From positions 3,377,474 through 3,441,473 of the forward strand of contig JAMKCF010000018.1 of NCBI GenBank assembly GCA_023634235.1: a DNA stretch of 64,000 nucleotides, written 5' to 3'. The translations under genes were made by a program, and so were the position numbers. Position 1 is the first letter of the stretch. Each line of letters starts with the position of its first letter. The notes beneath the pieces were generated by a model. It searched no databases. It saw nothing but the letters and a program-made list of their open reading frames with translations, and was not told where the DNA came from. Origin of the DNA: Pisaster brevispinus. Lineage: Eukaryota > Echinodermata > Asteroidea > Forcipulatida > Asteriidae. Shown here one piece after another: positions 45,006 to 56,379 of this stretch.

Positions 45006-46274
45006 TCACAGACGAATGTTTTTTTCTTCAGGGTGGACACAACGATGGCAGTTCAAGTGTTGTTTTTGTGAGAAGGCTTTTCTACAAATGTCACAAACAA
45101 ATGGTTTCTCTCCAGTGTGGACACGTCGATGGGTGCTCAGGCTATCCGTACGAGAAAAAGCTTTTTTACAAATGTCACAAACAAATGGTTTTTCTCCAGT
45201 GTGGACTCTACAGTGATTACTTAGAGTGTTCTTTTGAGAAAAGCCTTTTCCACAAATGTCACAAACAAATGGTTTTTCTCCAGTGTGGACTCTACAGTGA
45301 CTACTTAGAGTGTTCTTTTGAGAAAAGCTTTTTCCACAAATGTCACAAGCAAATGGTTTCTCTCCAGTGTGGACACGTCGATGGGTGCTCAGGCTACCCG
45401 TACGAGAAAAAGCTTTTTTACAAATGTCACAAACAAATGGTTTTTCTCCAGTGTGGACTCTACAGTGACTACTTAGAGTGTTCTTTTTAGAAAAGCCTTT
45501 TCCACAAATGTCACAAACAAATGGTTTCTCTCCAGTGTGGACACGCTGATGGGCTATTAAATTTGAGCTCCAAAAGAAGGCTTTTCCACAAATGTAACAA
45601 ACAAATGTTCTCTCTTCAGAGTGGACACACTGGTGTTCGGTCAGGAGACTTTTTCTCGAATAGGCTTTTCCACAAAGGTCACAAACAAATGGTTTCTCTC
45701 CAGTGTGGATACGCCGATGGCTGGTAAGAGCACTTTTTTGGGAGAAGGCTTTTTTACAAACATCACAAACAAATGGTTTTTCTCCAGTGTGGACACGCTT
45801 ATGGGTGTTCAGGTTAGTCTGATAAGCAAAAGCTTTTCCACAAATGAAACACATAAATGGTTTCTCCCCAGTGTGGAATCTGCAATGACTAGTTAGACTG
45901 CCTTTTTGAGAAAATGCTTGTTCACAAATGTCACAAACAAATGGTTTCTCCCCAGTGTGGACATGCTGATGTTCTGTCAGTTGACGTTTTCGTGAGAAGG
46001 CTTTTCCACAAATGTCACATACAAATGGTTTCTCTCCAGAGTGGATACGCTTATGGACAGTAAGATGATATTTTTGTGAGAAGGTTTTTTTACAAATGTC
46101 ACAATCTAATTTTTTCTCTCTGGTGTGGATTGTACGGTGATTACTTAGACTGTCTTTTTTAGAAAACGCTTGTCCACAATTGTCACAAACAAATGGTTTC
46201 TCTCCAGAGTGGACACGCTTATGGGGTGCCATGTTAGTCTGCTTTGAAAAAGCTTTTCCACAAATGTCACTCAT
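45006..46274 (-). CDS. C2H2 zinc-finger protein, 15 fingers (first incomplete)
   Basis: The 422-residue frame starts at an ATG within what was once a finger (MSDICGKAF), where the first Cys is missing. Fourteen complete C2H2 fingers follow with TGEKPF or SGEKPF linkers. Fingers 10-14 are two near-copies of a unit with FSKKNTLSSH/FSQKNTLS and FSRTGSLSTH/FSRTDSLSTH helices, a recent internal duplication. The frame ends PEEKNIRL when an A-run shifts it out of a sixteenth finger. Older fingers lie upstream in broken frames (46275-46640), so the real start may have been near 46635. Probable DNA-binding protein; no effector domain seen. Confidence 0.75.
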   Translation of the reverse strand: MSDICGKAFSKQTNMAPHKRVHSGEKPFVCDNCGQAFSKKDSLSNHRTIHTREKKLDCDICKKTFSQKYHLTVHKRIHSGEKPFVCDICGKAFSRKRQLTEHQHVHTGEKPFVCDICEQAFSQKGSLTSHCRFHTGEKPFMCFICGKAFAYQTNLNTHKRVHTGEKPFVCDVCKKAFSQKSALTSHRRIHTGEKPFVCDLCGKAYSRKSLLTEHQCVHSEERTFVCYICGKAFFWSSNLIAHQRVHTGEKPFVCDICGKGFSKKNTLSSHCRVHTGEKPFVCDICKKAFSRTGSLSTHRRVHTGEKPFACDICGKSFSQKNTLSSHCRVHTGEKPFVCDICGKGFSQKNTLSNHCRVHTGEKPFVCDICKKAFSRTDSLSTHRRVHTGEKPFVCDICRKAFSQKQHLNCHRCVHPEEKNIRL

Positions 46275-46769
<495 letters not shown>

Positions 46770-46914
46770 TCATTCAATACATTAGTTTATAGAAACACAC
46801 ATTTTTCTTTATTCTTTGCCTTTTCTTTTTCTTTTCATTTTTTGCGAGCATTATCACGATCTGTTTTCATGAAACTGGAAATTTGGTTGGTGGCATGTGC
46901 CCCCTTGTGGCTAT

Positions 46915-47000
46915 GTCGCTGTGTGGACCCACTGATAGGTGATGTTTTCATGAAAAGGCCTTTCCACAAATGTCACAAATCTCTTTGAGAATTCAAATCT
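46915..47000 (-). pseudogene. Single zinc-finger relic
   Basis: The minus strand reads [10 protein letters not shown], then a stop, then KHHL, preceded by GAATTCTCAAAGAG, which recalls the 5' end of 36114-37784. Confidence 0.45.
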
Positions 47001-47358
47001 GTAATAACCGAAAGTAAAAGGATGTTCAAACCATGCAGGGATGTGACTGACAGGCTGTTGAAATAAAAAACCTGAACTGAGAGTGCGAAAGCTTACGAGC
47101 CTGAAGCCTAACTATATATACATAATTTATCTTTGGTTTTAAAAGCCCTACTCTGCAATCTGGGGCGTTCCATTTGGTTTTATCTTTGTTTTTATGAATT
47201 TTATCTTATTTAAAAAAAATAAAAATAAAAACAAAAAAAATCCCAGATTTACAGAAAAAACAGAGAAATCATATCCCTGACTACGGGGTTGAATGGTCTG
47301 GAGGTGCCTCAACCAGTTTCTCCCTACTCAGACGAACAATCTCTCTGATTCACAAATC

Positions 47359-48009
47359 GTCAGTGACACCACGAAGTAGCACGCTACATGCTTAAGGATT
47401 TGTTTTTTACATTTTAATTTTTTTTCATGTCTGTTGATAATGCATGAAGAACTACAATTCAATGAAGTTTCAAAGCTCAGACAGCTTTACTTTTTTAATT
47501 AAGCTAATGAGTGTTTTCAACTTTTGCACAATTGTGGCATTTTTTGTTTTCACGAAGTAACACCCAACTTCTGTTTACCATTGTAATGCACGGCTTGCAC
47601 TCAAGTCAAAGTGAGGTAAATACGTTTCCACGAAGTAGCAAGCAAATTGTGTGAGCGCGCGTGCTCACCTAGTTTTCACAAAGTAACACAAAATGCTGTG
47701 TTGTAGTATAGGCGCGTGCTACTTCGTGAAAACGCAAAAAGACATATTTCGCACTTTTTGGGTTTCACAAAGTAGCACGGAACTTTTCTTGTGTCTAGTT
47801 TCTTAATTAATTATGCAAATGAGTCAAAATAAGCATAATTTTTAAATTCAATTCATCAAGTATCTACATTGAGAAATTTAAATGGAAATACTTTGAAGTT
47901 TTGAAGGAAAGTGGGATTTAAAAAAATTTCAACTTCAGAGGCCGTTTTCTCTGATTGTTAATTTTTGCTGGTATAGCAGTGCATGCTACTTGTTCGTGGT
48001 GTCGGTGAC
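47359..48009. mobile_element. Fold-back element with CACGAAGTAGCAC repeats
   Basis: The ends GTCAGTGACACCACGAAGTA and TTCGTGGTGTCGGTGAC are inverted. TTTTCACGAAGTAGCAC or CACAAAGTAACAC words recur at least six times inside, on both strands. No coding frame. The outer boundary is uncertain by a few bases. Confidence 0.6.
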
Positions 48010-48091
48010 GAATAGTCAGACAAAAAGGGAATTTTTTCCAATGGGTGCATCACATCGGGAATACAAATCTTACAAAAGTGTACATCATGTA

Positions 48092-48953
48092 TGTAGCCTG
48101 TGATGCTACAGGTCGTCGCTTATTTAAATTCAGGAATATTTTACTCAGCAATGAGACGCACCAAATTAACTGTTAAACTTTTCTTTTATTGATCTTGATC
48201 TGCAGGTAAAATTACTATATAATTACTGTGACGAATAAACTTTAATTTGATGATTGAGTTCTGATTGTATCCAGATGACTAATTAGTGTTGACGGTTGAC
48301 TGTTGAAGTAGAGGTGGCAATTAATTTACTGGATGGCGGTAGTAGGTTGACGATATTTGATTAATAGGTGGCATAAGGTGTTTGGTGACTACGGTGTAGT
48401 TGGTGGTTCAACTAAAATATATAAAGAGAAAATAACAAGTTGCACATTAAATACATGAACCAAGGCAACATTTTGACTTAAACTAGATCATTATGAATAA
48501 ACTCCTAAACTTGCGAACCTGACAATTTACTGCAAATATCTAATGAATCTCCATACAAGAAACCGATTATAATCAATGGCATCAATAACGCATACATGAA
48601 CGTATAATACAGAGCACTGGGCCTACATATCATGTACATGCATGTACACACGTGTAATTTCCACTCAACAAAAACCCTTAATATTGTATAACAAAAACAC
48701 TTCCAAATTACTCAATATCGACAATAACAATGGTAAATAAAATGAGAACACTCACTTTGCTGAGCTGCCTAGGTTTAAGTGGCAGTAGATGTGAAAATAA
48801 TGGTTTGATTCTTTCTGAAACTTGGCAATGTGTATCTAGTCGTGACAAGTAAAACATAATGTGTGCTGAAAATAGCGCCCTCTATTGACTACCTCAAAAG
48901 GCGAGGCGCTGCACAAAAAAGTAAACAAACAAAAAGATATTCTGGCGGCTACA
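48092..48953 (-). repeat. LTR A (3' LTR of the array)
   Basis: 862 bp with TGTAGCC...GGCTACA ends. By eye it differs from LTR B at about 5 positions and from LTR C at about 9. Confidence 0.9.
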
Positions 48954-48967
48954 TCCCGGCCCCTAAT
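48954..48967 (-). promoter_or_regulatory. Polypurine tract of copy 1
   Basis: On the minus strand TAGGGGCCGGGA directly precedes LTR A, the expected place for a plus-strand primer. The same sequence precedes LTR B at 55628-55641. Confidence 0.6.
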
Positions 48968-49066
48968 GACTGTATCCGGGAAACGGCATTACAAAAAAAA
49001 GACAGAATATAATCAAATCAATCAGTGTTCAAAATGTTCTTAAAGTGTCAGTCCAATCCTTGCTGG

Positions 49067-49705
49067 TTATGCGGTCTGAATCTCTTCACCCTCAAGGTGG
49101 CACAGCTTGTCTATGGGTCGGGTGTAAACTCCTGACTGCGTCTTCAACTGTACGGATCTGACCTTGCCGTCCTTGCCTTGGAAGGTTTCTCTCACAAGTC
49201 CTAGAGGCCATTGGTATCTTGGGGTGTTTTCATGCATAACAAGCACCAGATCTCCAGAGCGAACGTTGCGTTGAGGATGGAGCCATTTCTGCCTCTCCTG
49301 CAGCTGCGGAAGATACTCCTTGAGCCATCTCTGCCAGAATATGTCAGACAGATATTGTACTTGACGCCAACGTCTCCTGTAGATGTCTTGTTTCACAAAC
49401 TTGCCTGGTGGTAGTTGAGGACCCGAACGAAGAAGAAGCAGGTGATTTTGGGTGAGTGGCATTGGGTCGCGCATATCATCCGACAGCTTGGTGATGGGTC
49501 GTCCGTTAACTATCCCTTCGACAAGGCACATGAGTGTCAGGAGCCCTTCGTCATCGAGTGTCTGCTGATGAAGTTGTTGAGGATTGCTCGAACGGACCTG
49601 ATTTGCCTCTCCCAAACGCCTCCAAAGTGGCTGGCTGCAGGCGGATTGAAGATCCACTGAATCTCCCTTTGGCACAGAAAGCTGTCTATCTGATGTTGGT
49701 TCCAT
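49067..49705 (-). pseudogene. Integrase C-terminal part, copy 1
   Basis: The 212-residue frame continues the integrase after the catalytic core but in the -1 frame relative to 49537-51861, overlapping it by 169 bp. Recognisable Pao-type features are a LVEGIVNGRPIT segment, NHLLLLR, RRRWRQVQYLSDIFWQRW, and a C-terminal domain with GDLVLVMHENTPR. It ends naturally (GEEIQTA and a stop), about 110 bp before LTR A. The ATG at 49705 is internal; the part up to about QQTLDDEGL reads through the overlap and is not integrase-like. Copy 2 has the same frame change. Confidence 0.8.
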
Positions 49706-51861
49706 TCCTGGATAGCTTGATGGAGTTCTCGCATCCCTCCAACAAAATTTGTTCCGTTGTCTGAACGAATCTCTACTGGCTTTCCCCGACGACTGATAAA
49801 TCGCTGCATTGCGTTGATGAAAGAGTCCGTATCCAAGCTATGGCACACCTCAAGGTGAATTGCCCTGGTGGTAAGACAAGTAAAGATACAACCATATCTC
49901 TTCTGCATATTTCTAGCTCGCTTTACCATGAAAGGACCGAAGAAGTCTACTCCTACCATACTGAAAGGTGGCAGTTCCGGAGTCACTCGGTCTTTTGGCA
50001 AGTCTGCCATCTGTAGTGTCATCTTAGGTGCCCTCTGCTTGCGACATGGGATGCATGAATTGATGACATTCTTCACAGCTGTACATCCCTTGATGATCCA
50101 GAATTTTTGACGGATATCTGCAAGAGTGCGTTCACTTCCAGAGTGACAAGCAATGGTATGGTAGTGCCTTATTATCAGGGTTGTCAGCGGATGTCTTGTT
50201 GGCAATATCCAAGGGTGCTTGATGTTGTCGGTGAAGGAAGCATTGGCTAGTCGTCCGCCAACTTGGATTATACCATCACCTGACCTTGTTGGGTTCAGCT
50301 TGCGGTAGCCACCGGATTTCAAAAGGGTGTCATCAAAGTTAGCCTGCTGAATTCGTCTTATAATTTCTTTCTCAGCAGCTTGTATCTCTTTGACAGTCAG
50401 ATACCGGGAAGGCTTGAAGTCCAAGTCTGTTTTCTTCACTCTGGCAAGAAGGATGGCTTTGGCACAGAGAATCCATGCGACTGCTCTTCTCAGGCGGTAC
50501 CATGAGGAATATCTCTCCAATAGGGTGTCTACAGCTTCAGGAATATCAGTGGTTGCCTCGACTGAGTAGACTTGTGTAACTGTCTTAAGCTCCATGTCAA
50601 TAGGCAGAGTCATCTTGTCAAATTCAGGTTGATGGGGCCATTTATCTTCTTCGAGCTGAAGAAAGTGTGGTCCGTGAAGCCAACGTTTGCTGTCGATGAG
50701 CTGCTGTGCTTGAAGTCCTCGAGAGACATCATCTGCTGGATTGGAGCTCGTATCAACATGTTTCCATTGCTGTGGTGTGGAATGCTCCAGTATCTTTGAC
50801 ACACGGTTGGCAACGAAGGTTTGGAATCTCTTTTCCTCATTTCTCAGATACTGCAACACAATCATGCTATCGCTCCAGTAGACTGTCCCCTGCAATGGTA
50901 GTGTAAGATGACGACGCATTGTTTCATCGAGCTTGACAGAAATGACTGCGGCAGCCAGTTCAAGGCGGGGAATTGTTGTTGTCTTCAGGGGTGCAAGCTT
51001 TGCTTTGGCCATGAGCAGCACACAATGTACCAAACCACTGGAATCCTGAAGTCGCAGGTAAGTAACAGCTCCAAAACCCCTTTCAGAAGCATCCGCAAAA
51101 TGGTGTAACTGCGCTGAAGTGATGGTGTCGTAATTTAGTGGCTTGACACAGCGTGGTATTGACATCTTCTGAAGGAGTGGCAAATCGGCCATCCACCGGA
51201 TCCACTGCTTTTTTATGGAGTCTGGGATTGGATCATCCCATCCAATTTTCATTCTGCATAGCGACTGGAAAAGTATTTTAGCAGTGAGCACAAACGGACT
51301 GGCATATCCTAGGGGGTCATACACAGAACTCACTGTTCCCAGCAGTCCACGTCGTGTCAATGGCTTTTCTGTCACATTCACGTTGAATGTAAAGGTATCA
51401 GACTCGATGTCCCATAGCACACCAAGTGCTCGCTCGGCAGGAAGTGTCTGGTCCAGGTCTAAGGATGGCACTCCCTTCACTCGTTCAGCTTCAGGAACTG
51501 ATCTCAGGACTTCCCGGGAGTTACTAATCCACTTAGTGAGACGAAATCCACCGGAGGCCAAAGCCTCACGAAGTTGTCTAACAAGTCTGATGGCTTCTTG
51601 CTCTGTAGCGACTGACTTAAGGCAATCGTAGACGTAGAAATTTTTGTCTATGGTGTCTATGGTATTGGCGTCAAAGTCCTCCATGTTGTCTTGTGCTGTA
51701 CGCTTTAAGGCAAAAGTCGCACAGCTTGGTGACCAAATGCCTCCAAACAAGTGAGATGTCATACGAAACACCTTAGGGACCCCACTTATGTCGTTGTCGG
51801 TCCACCACAGGAAACGCAGAACGTCGCGGTCAGGCTTATTCACATGTACTTGGTGAAACAT
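49537..51861 (-). pseudogene. Pol copy 1: RT end, RNase H, integrase core
   Basis: The 774-residue frame opens just after a TAA (51865-51867) that separates it from the upstream frame. It contains the second half of the reverse transcriptase, with YVYD at residues 76-79 where a YxDD active-site motif is expected. The Pao RNase H region follows (ADASERGFGAV, residues about 250-370). An H-H-C-C zinc-binding segment (CHSGSERTL to CIPCRKQRA) and the DDE core (VGVDFFGPF, RSDNGTNF, VWERQIRS) come next. The frame then ends where integrase should continue in another frame. The loss of the first Asp of the YxDD motif predicts an inactive polymerase. Confidence 0.85.
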
Positions 51862-51864
51862 GCC

Positions 51865-53157
51865 TTAAACATCTGCCATCAGGGCGATGGTCTCTTGCCG
51901 GAACTGAATCAACACTCCCACTAGCTTGTTTGTCATATCTGGGCCCTGATGAACTTTGTCGTTGAGTGACACACCTCGGTAACGAGCAGCACAGTCAAAC
52001 ACTATGCGCACCTTTCCCGGTTTGCGTGGGTGAAGGATTGGATGGTGTGGCAAATACCAAACTGCTCCATCTTCTCTGTTCAGATCCTGCTGGGGTACCT
52101 CCTCTGCATATCCTTTATTCATCAAATCTTGGATGCCTGCAATGTACTTCTCCTTCACGTCGGAGTCTCGGACTAGTCGTCTCCCCAGCAGACGGAGTCT
52201 TTGTTCGGCCACTGCCTTGTTGTCGGGTAATTGAGGTGGGCGCATCTTAAAGGGAATGTTCATGCTATAGTGTGCTCCATCTCGGCACAATGACTGCTCC
52301 CAGGTAGAGATAACTTTCTTATCACTGATTGACATACTCCTCTCATCACCTCCAGTGCCGTCCAGTTTCCAGAACTTTTCCACTTGTTGCTGTAGGCTTG
52401 TGTCTGTATCAATGAAGAAAGAAGTTGAACGGCTTAAGGACCCAGTCTCAAATGGGCCATTGAGAGTCCATCCCAATTTAGTGCGTGTCGCATAGGGTGT
52501 TCCAACGCCTCCTTCCCGGACTTCTTTGGGAATTAAGGCAGAGGGGTTATCCTGGCCAATGAGCAGGTGTACGTCTTCAATATCTACATCTGGCAAGATG
52601 ATATCACTTAAGTGTGGCCATTTGTCGATCTCTTTCCTTTCTATCAAGGTGCTAGTGCCCATCTGTAACTTGGGCCTCGTCAGAACATGTGTCATGACAA
52701 CCAGATTTTCATCACACATGTCGGTTACCTCAAGATGTACAATGTGAGTTTCAGTGAGGATATCGTGATTGTCTAAGGTTGTCAGCCTCATGGTGTCTAG
52801 TTTTCCATGAACTCCAAGCTTTTGAATTAGCTTTTCTGAGCAGAAAGTCTGCGTTGATCCACTGTCAAGTAGAGCATATGTCGTCACAAAGTTAGTAGCA
52901 CTTCTGTGGCTTCGTACTTTCACTGGAACTATGGGTAGGGCTATCCTTCCACTTCCGGCCCCAGAAGTGTTGCAAGTTGCATTGGCCGAGGCAGTTGTTG
53001 GCACAGCATTGACAGTGACAGGAACAGCATTATTTACGAGCTGCTCTCCTTGCTTCACAGGGTAAGCACTTGTTGGTGATGACGGGTTGCCCGTGCGGGT
53101 GAGATGTAAGAATTTGGTATGTTTCAGAAATTCAGACCACATCCAGGAACAGTGCAT
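51865..53157 (-). pseudogene. Pol copy 1: protease and RT start
   Basis: The 430-residue frame begins in the third Cys/His cluster after Gag and contains a retropepsin-type active site (ALLDSGSTQTFC, near residues 96-107). A connecting region follows, then the first RT motifs (PHHPILHPRKPGKVRIVFD, then LMADV) at the C-terminus. A nonsense change of Glu to TAA directly after the ADV of RT motif A ends it. The start ATG (53157) is internal: 9 extra bases relative to copy 2 near 53126-53146 (an 8-bp repeat and a single base) disturb the join with Gag. Confidence 0.8.
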
Positions 53158-54122
53158 ACTGCATCTCTAGAACAATCTCGGGCTCTGTGTCCTGGTTGCA
53201 GACAGTTGACACACAGTCGCTTAGTTTGCACGAAATTCAGTCTGTCGGTAACTTTCAGGGCTTTCCAGCTATCACAGCCAAATAGACCATGACCTCGTCC
53301 ACAATACCAACAGGAGCGTGGAGGTTTATTACTTCTGGCACTCACTTCTGATGATGCATGTGCTGGCCAATCTGCATTCTGAGATGTCCCCTTATAGTTA
53401 GTGGGTTGAGGGGAGGATGTTGTCTCTACTTGTGTCACAAAATTGGAGCGGTGTTTTGACACTGAAGTATCCTTGCGCTTGACATCCTTCATTGATTTGT
53501 CAGCGCGGTCTCTGCTCACGAGCTTGCTGTAGACTGGGTCATTTGCTTGTTGTGCTGAAATCTGCACGAATTTGACGATGTCATCTATAGTAGGGGACCT
53601 GGATTCAACAGTTTTAATATGGTAAACTTTTTTCAGCCATGCCTTGCGAACATCCCAGGGTAGCTTCTCCACCATCTGAGCCAAACTTCTGCTGTTGTTA
53701 AGCTCACATAATTTGTCCACGGTGTCTAGCGTCTCCCGGCAGTTTCTCAAGTCATCAGCAAAATCTAAAAGTGCCCTGCTGTCTCGAATATCAGGGCGAT
53801 TGATGATCTTGTTGATCCATGCGTCCGCTATGTCATATTCATTTCCCAACCTTTCTTTCAGAAGCTTTCTTGCAAGAGCATAGCCCTCAGGTGGTGTCTT
53901 GACTGCACAGCACTGTATCAGTTTCCTCGCAGCACTAGTGCAGTATTGCTGGAGACGAGCCAACTTTGCAGCATCGCTAACTGTGTCCTTTTCTACAGCA
54001 TTCTCAAATGCCCGGATGAACACCCAGTAATTTGCAGGATCTCCGTCAAATGTCATTAGCTCAGTCTTTGGCAATTGGAGGGTCTCTACCAAGGACTGTT
54101 GTTGAACCCCCATGGCTTTCAC
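53124..54122 (-). pseudogene. Gag copy 1, C-terminal part
   Basis: The 332-residue frame has no real start: it begins at GTG, downstream of a frameshift. It contains a DUF1759-like Gag region (LPKTELMTFDGDPANYWVFI, then WINKIINRPDIRD) and two zinc knuckles: CWYCGRGHGLFGC with three residues before His, and the canonical CVNCLQPGHRARDC. It ends CGLNF at the 8-bp insertion. These domains package RNA in related elements. Confidence 0.8.
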
Positions 54123-54610
54123 GAGATGGGTAAAGTTGCTAGGTGTGTCTCCGACCGGGGTGCTAAGTGAGGGTATGGCGGTTGAAACTGTTGAACTTGG
54201 AAAGAATCATCTTGGTTTACTTCGGGAACTTGGTTGGGTGTCGTGTGGTGTGTGGTGACTGGCTGAACCAATGGTGTAGAAGTCTTAACATCATATACAT
54301 TTTCAGCCTCAGCAAATGTTTTCTCTATTGCAGCAGCTCTAGCTAGCTTTGTCTCTAACTCGATCTGCCGCCGTCGCTGACGAAGCTTCAGCTCCTCCTC
54401 TTCCAGGGCCTGTCTTTTATTCTCTGTTGCAATTTCTGCTTGCAATGCAGCTTTCTCAGCTGCTGCTCTGAGCCTTGCACTGGATGCTGATGATGCACCT
54501 GATGCAACGCTTGTTGCCCTTGAACTTCTGCTGCCAGCTTGGCTCAATGAATCCATGTACTCTAAGGTTGTCGCAATACGGTCAGCAGAATTTGAAAGCT
54601 TGGTATCCAT
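54119..54610 (-). pseudogene. Gag copy 1, N-terminal part
   Basis: The first in-frame ATG is at 54610 (MDTKLSNSADR), 156 bp inside LTR B. The region is rich in Ala, Glu, Arg and Lys (RLRAAAEKAALQAEIATENK) and likely a coiled coil. A one-base deletion in an A-run near 54205 shifts the frame after QDDSF, compared with copy 2, which continues. A short nonsense tail follows. Confidence 0.75.
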
Positions 54611-54765
54611 CTTCTGTCTTGTTTTACTGTCTGTACTCAAGGTAGTTGGCTATTAAATGAAGAATTTCATACTTCTTGAAGTACAATTCAAAACTGTCCT
54701 TGAAGGTCAAACTCAACTGACGCTGAAGGTTGGAAACTAATGTGCAAAAGCTCAAATTGAACTAA

Positions 54766-55627
54766 TGTAGCCTGTGATGCTACAGGTCGTCGCTTATTTA
54801 AATTCAGGAATATTTTACTCAGCAATGAGATGCACCAAATTAACTGTTAAGCTTTTCTTTTATTGATCTTGATCTGCAGGTAAAATTACTATATAATTAC
54901 TGTGACGAATAAACTTTAATTTGATGATTGAGTTCTGATTGTATCCAGATGACTAATTAGTGTTGACGGTTGACTGATGAAGTAGAGGTGGCAATTAATT
55001 TACTGGATGGCGGTAGTAGGTTGACGATATTTGATTAATAGGTGGCGTAAGGTGTTTGGTGACTACGGTGTAGTTGGTGGTTCAACTAAAATATATAAAG
55101 AGAAAATAACAAGTTGCACATTAAATACATGAACCAAGGCCACATTTTGACTTAAACTAGATCATTATGAATAAACTCCTAAACTTGCGAACCTGACAAT
55201 TTACTGCAAATATCTAATGAATCTCCATACAAGAAACCGATTATAATCAATGGCATCAATAACGCATACATGAACGTATAATACAGAGCACTGGGCCTAC
55301 ATATCATGTACATGCATGTACACACGTGTAATTTCCACTCAACAAAAACCCTTAATATTGTATAACAAAAACACTTCCAAATTACTCAATATCGACAATA
55401 ACAATGGTAAATAAAATGAGAACACTCACTTTGCTGAGCTGCCTAGGTTTAAGTGGCAGTAGATGTGAAAATAATGGTTTGATTCTTTCTGAAACTTGGC
55501 AATGTGTATCTAGTCGTGACAAGTAAAACATAATGTGTGCTGAAAATAGCGCCCTCTATTGACTACCTCAAAAGGCGAGGCGCTGCACAAAAAAGTAAAC
55601 AAACAAAAAGATATTCTGGCGGCTACA
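54766..55627 (-). repeat. LTR B (shared middle LTR)
   Basis: 862 bp with TGTAGCC...GGCTACA ends. It acts as 3' LTR of copy 2 and 5' LTR of copy 1. No target duplication surrounds it. Confidence 0.9.
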
Positions 55628-55641
55628 TCCCGGCCCCTAAT
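55628..55641 (-). promoter_or_regulatory. Polypurine tract of copy 2
   Basis: Same TAGGGGCCGGGA sequence directly before LTR B. Confidence 0.6.
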
Positions 55642-55740
55642 GACTGTATCCGGGAAACGGCATTACAAAAAAAAGACAGAATATAATCAAATCAATCAGT
55701 GTTCAAAATGTTCTTAAAGTGTCAGTCCAATCCTTGCTGG

Positions 55741-56379
55741 TTATGCGGTCTGAATCTCTTCACCCTCAAGGTGGCACAGCTTGTCTATGGGTCGGGTGTA
55801 AACTCCTGACTGCGTCTTCAACTGTACGGATCTGACCTTGCCGTCCTTGCCTTGGAAGGTTTCTCTCACAAGTCCTAGAGGCCATTGGTATCTTGGGGTG
55901 TTTTCATGCATAACAAGCACCAGATCTCCAGAGCGAACGTTGCGTTGAGGATGGAGCCATTTCTGCCTCTCCTGCAGCTGCGGAAGATACTCCTTGAGCC
56001 ATCTCTGCCAGAATATGTCAGACAGATATTGTACTTGACGCCAACGTCTCCTGTAGATGTCTTGTTTCACAAACTTGCCTGGTGGTAGTTGAGGACCCGA
56101 ACGAAGAAGAAGCAGGTGATTTTGGGTGAGTGGCATTGGGTCGCACATATCATCCGACAGCTTGGTGATGGGTCGTCCGTTAACTATCCCTTCGACAAGG
56201 CACATGAGTGTCAGGAGCCCTTCGTCATCGAGTGTCTGCTGATGAAGTTGTTGAGGATTGCTCGAACGGACCTGATTTGCCTCTCCCAAACGCCTCCAAA
56301 GTGGCTGGCTGCAGGCGGATTGAAGATCCACTGAATCTCCCTTTGGCACAGAAAGCTGTCTATCTGATGTTGGTTCCAT
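55741..56379 (-). pseudogene. Integrase C-terminal part, copy 2
   Basis: 212 residues, differing from 49067-49705 at one position (MCDP for MRDP). It has the same -1 frame relation to the integrase core (56211-57878) as in copy 1. Because both copies share it, the frame change was present before or at the time the array formed. Confidence 0.8.

Noticed and set aside
54119..54640. Gag start at the TTG ten codons before the first ATG
   Set aside because: A stop lies just upstream and an ATG follows ten codons later in both copies; the ATG at 54610 (and 61275) is the likelier start.
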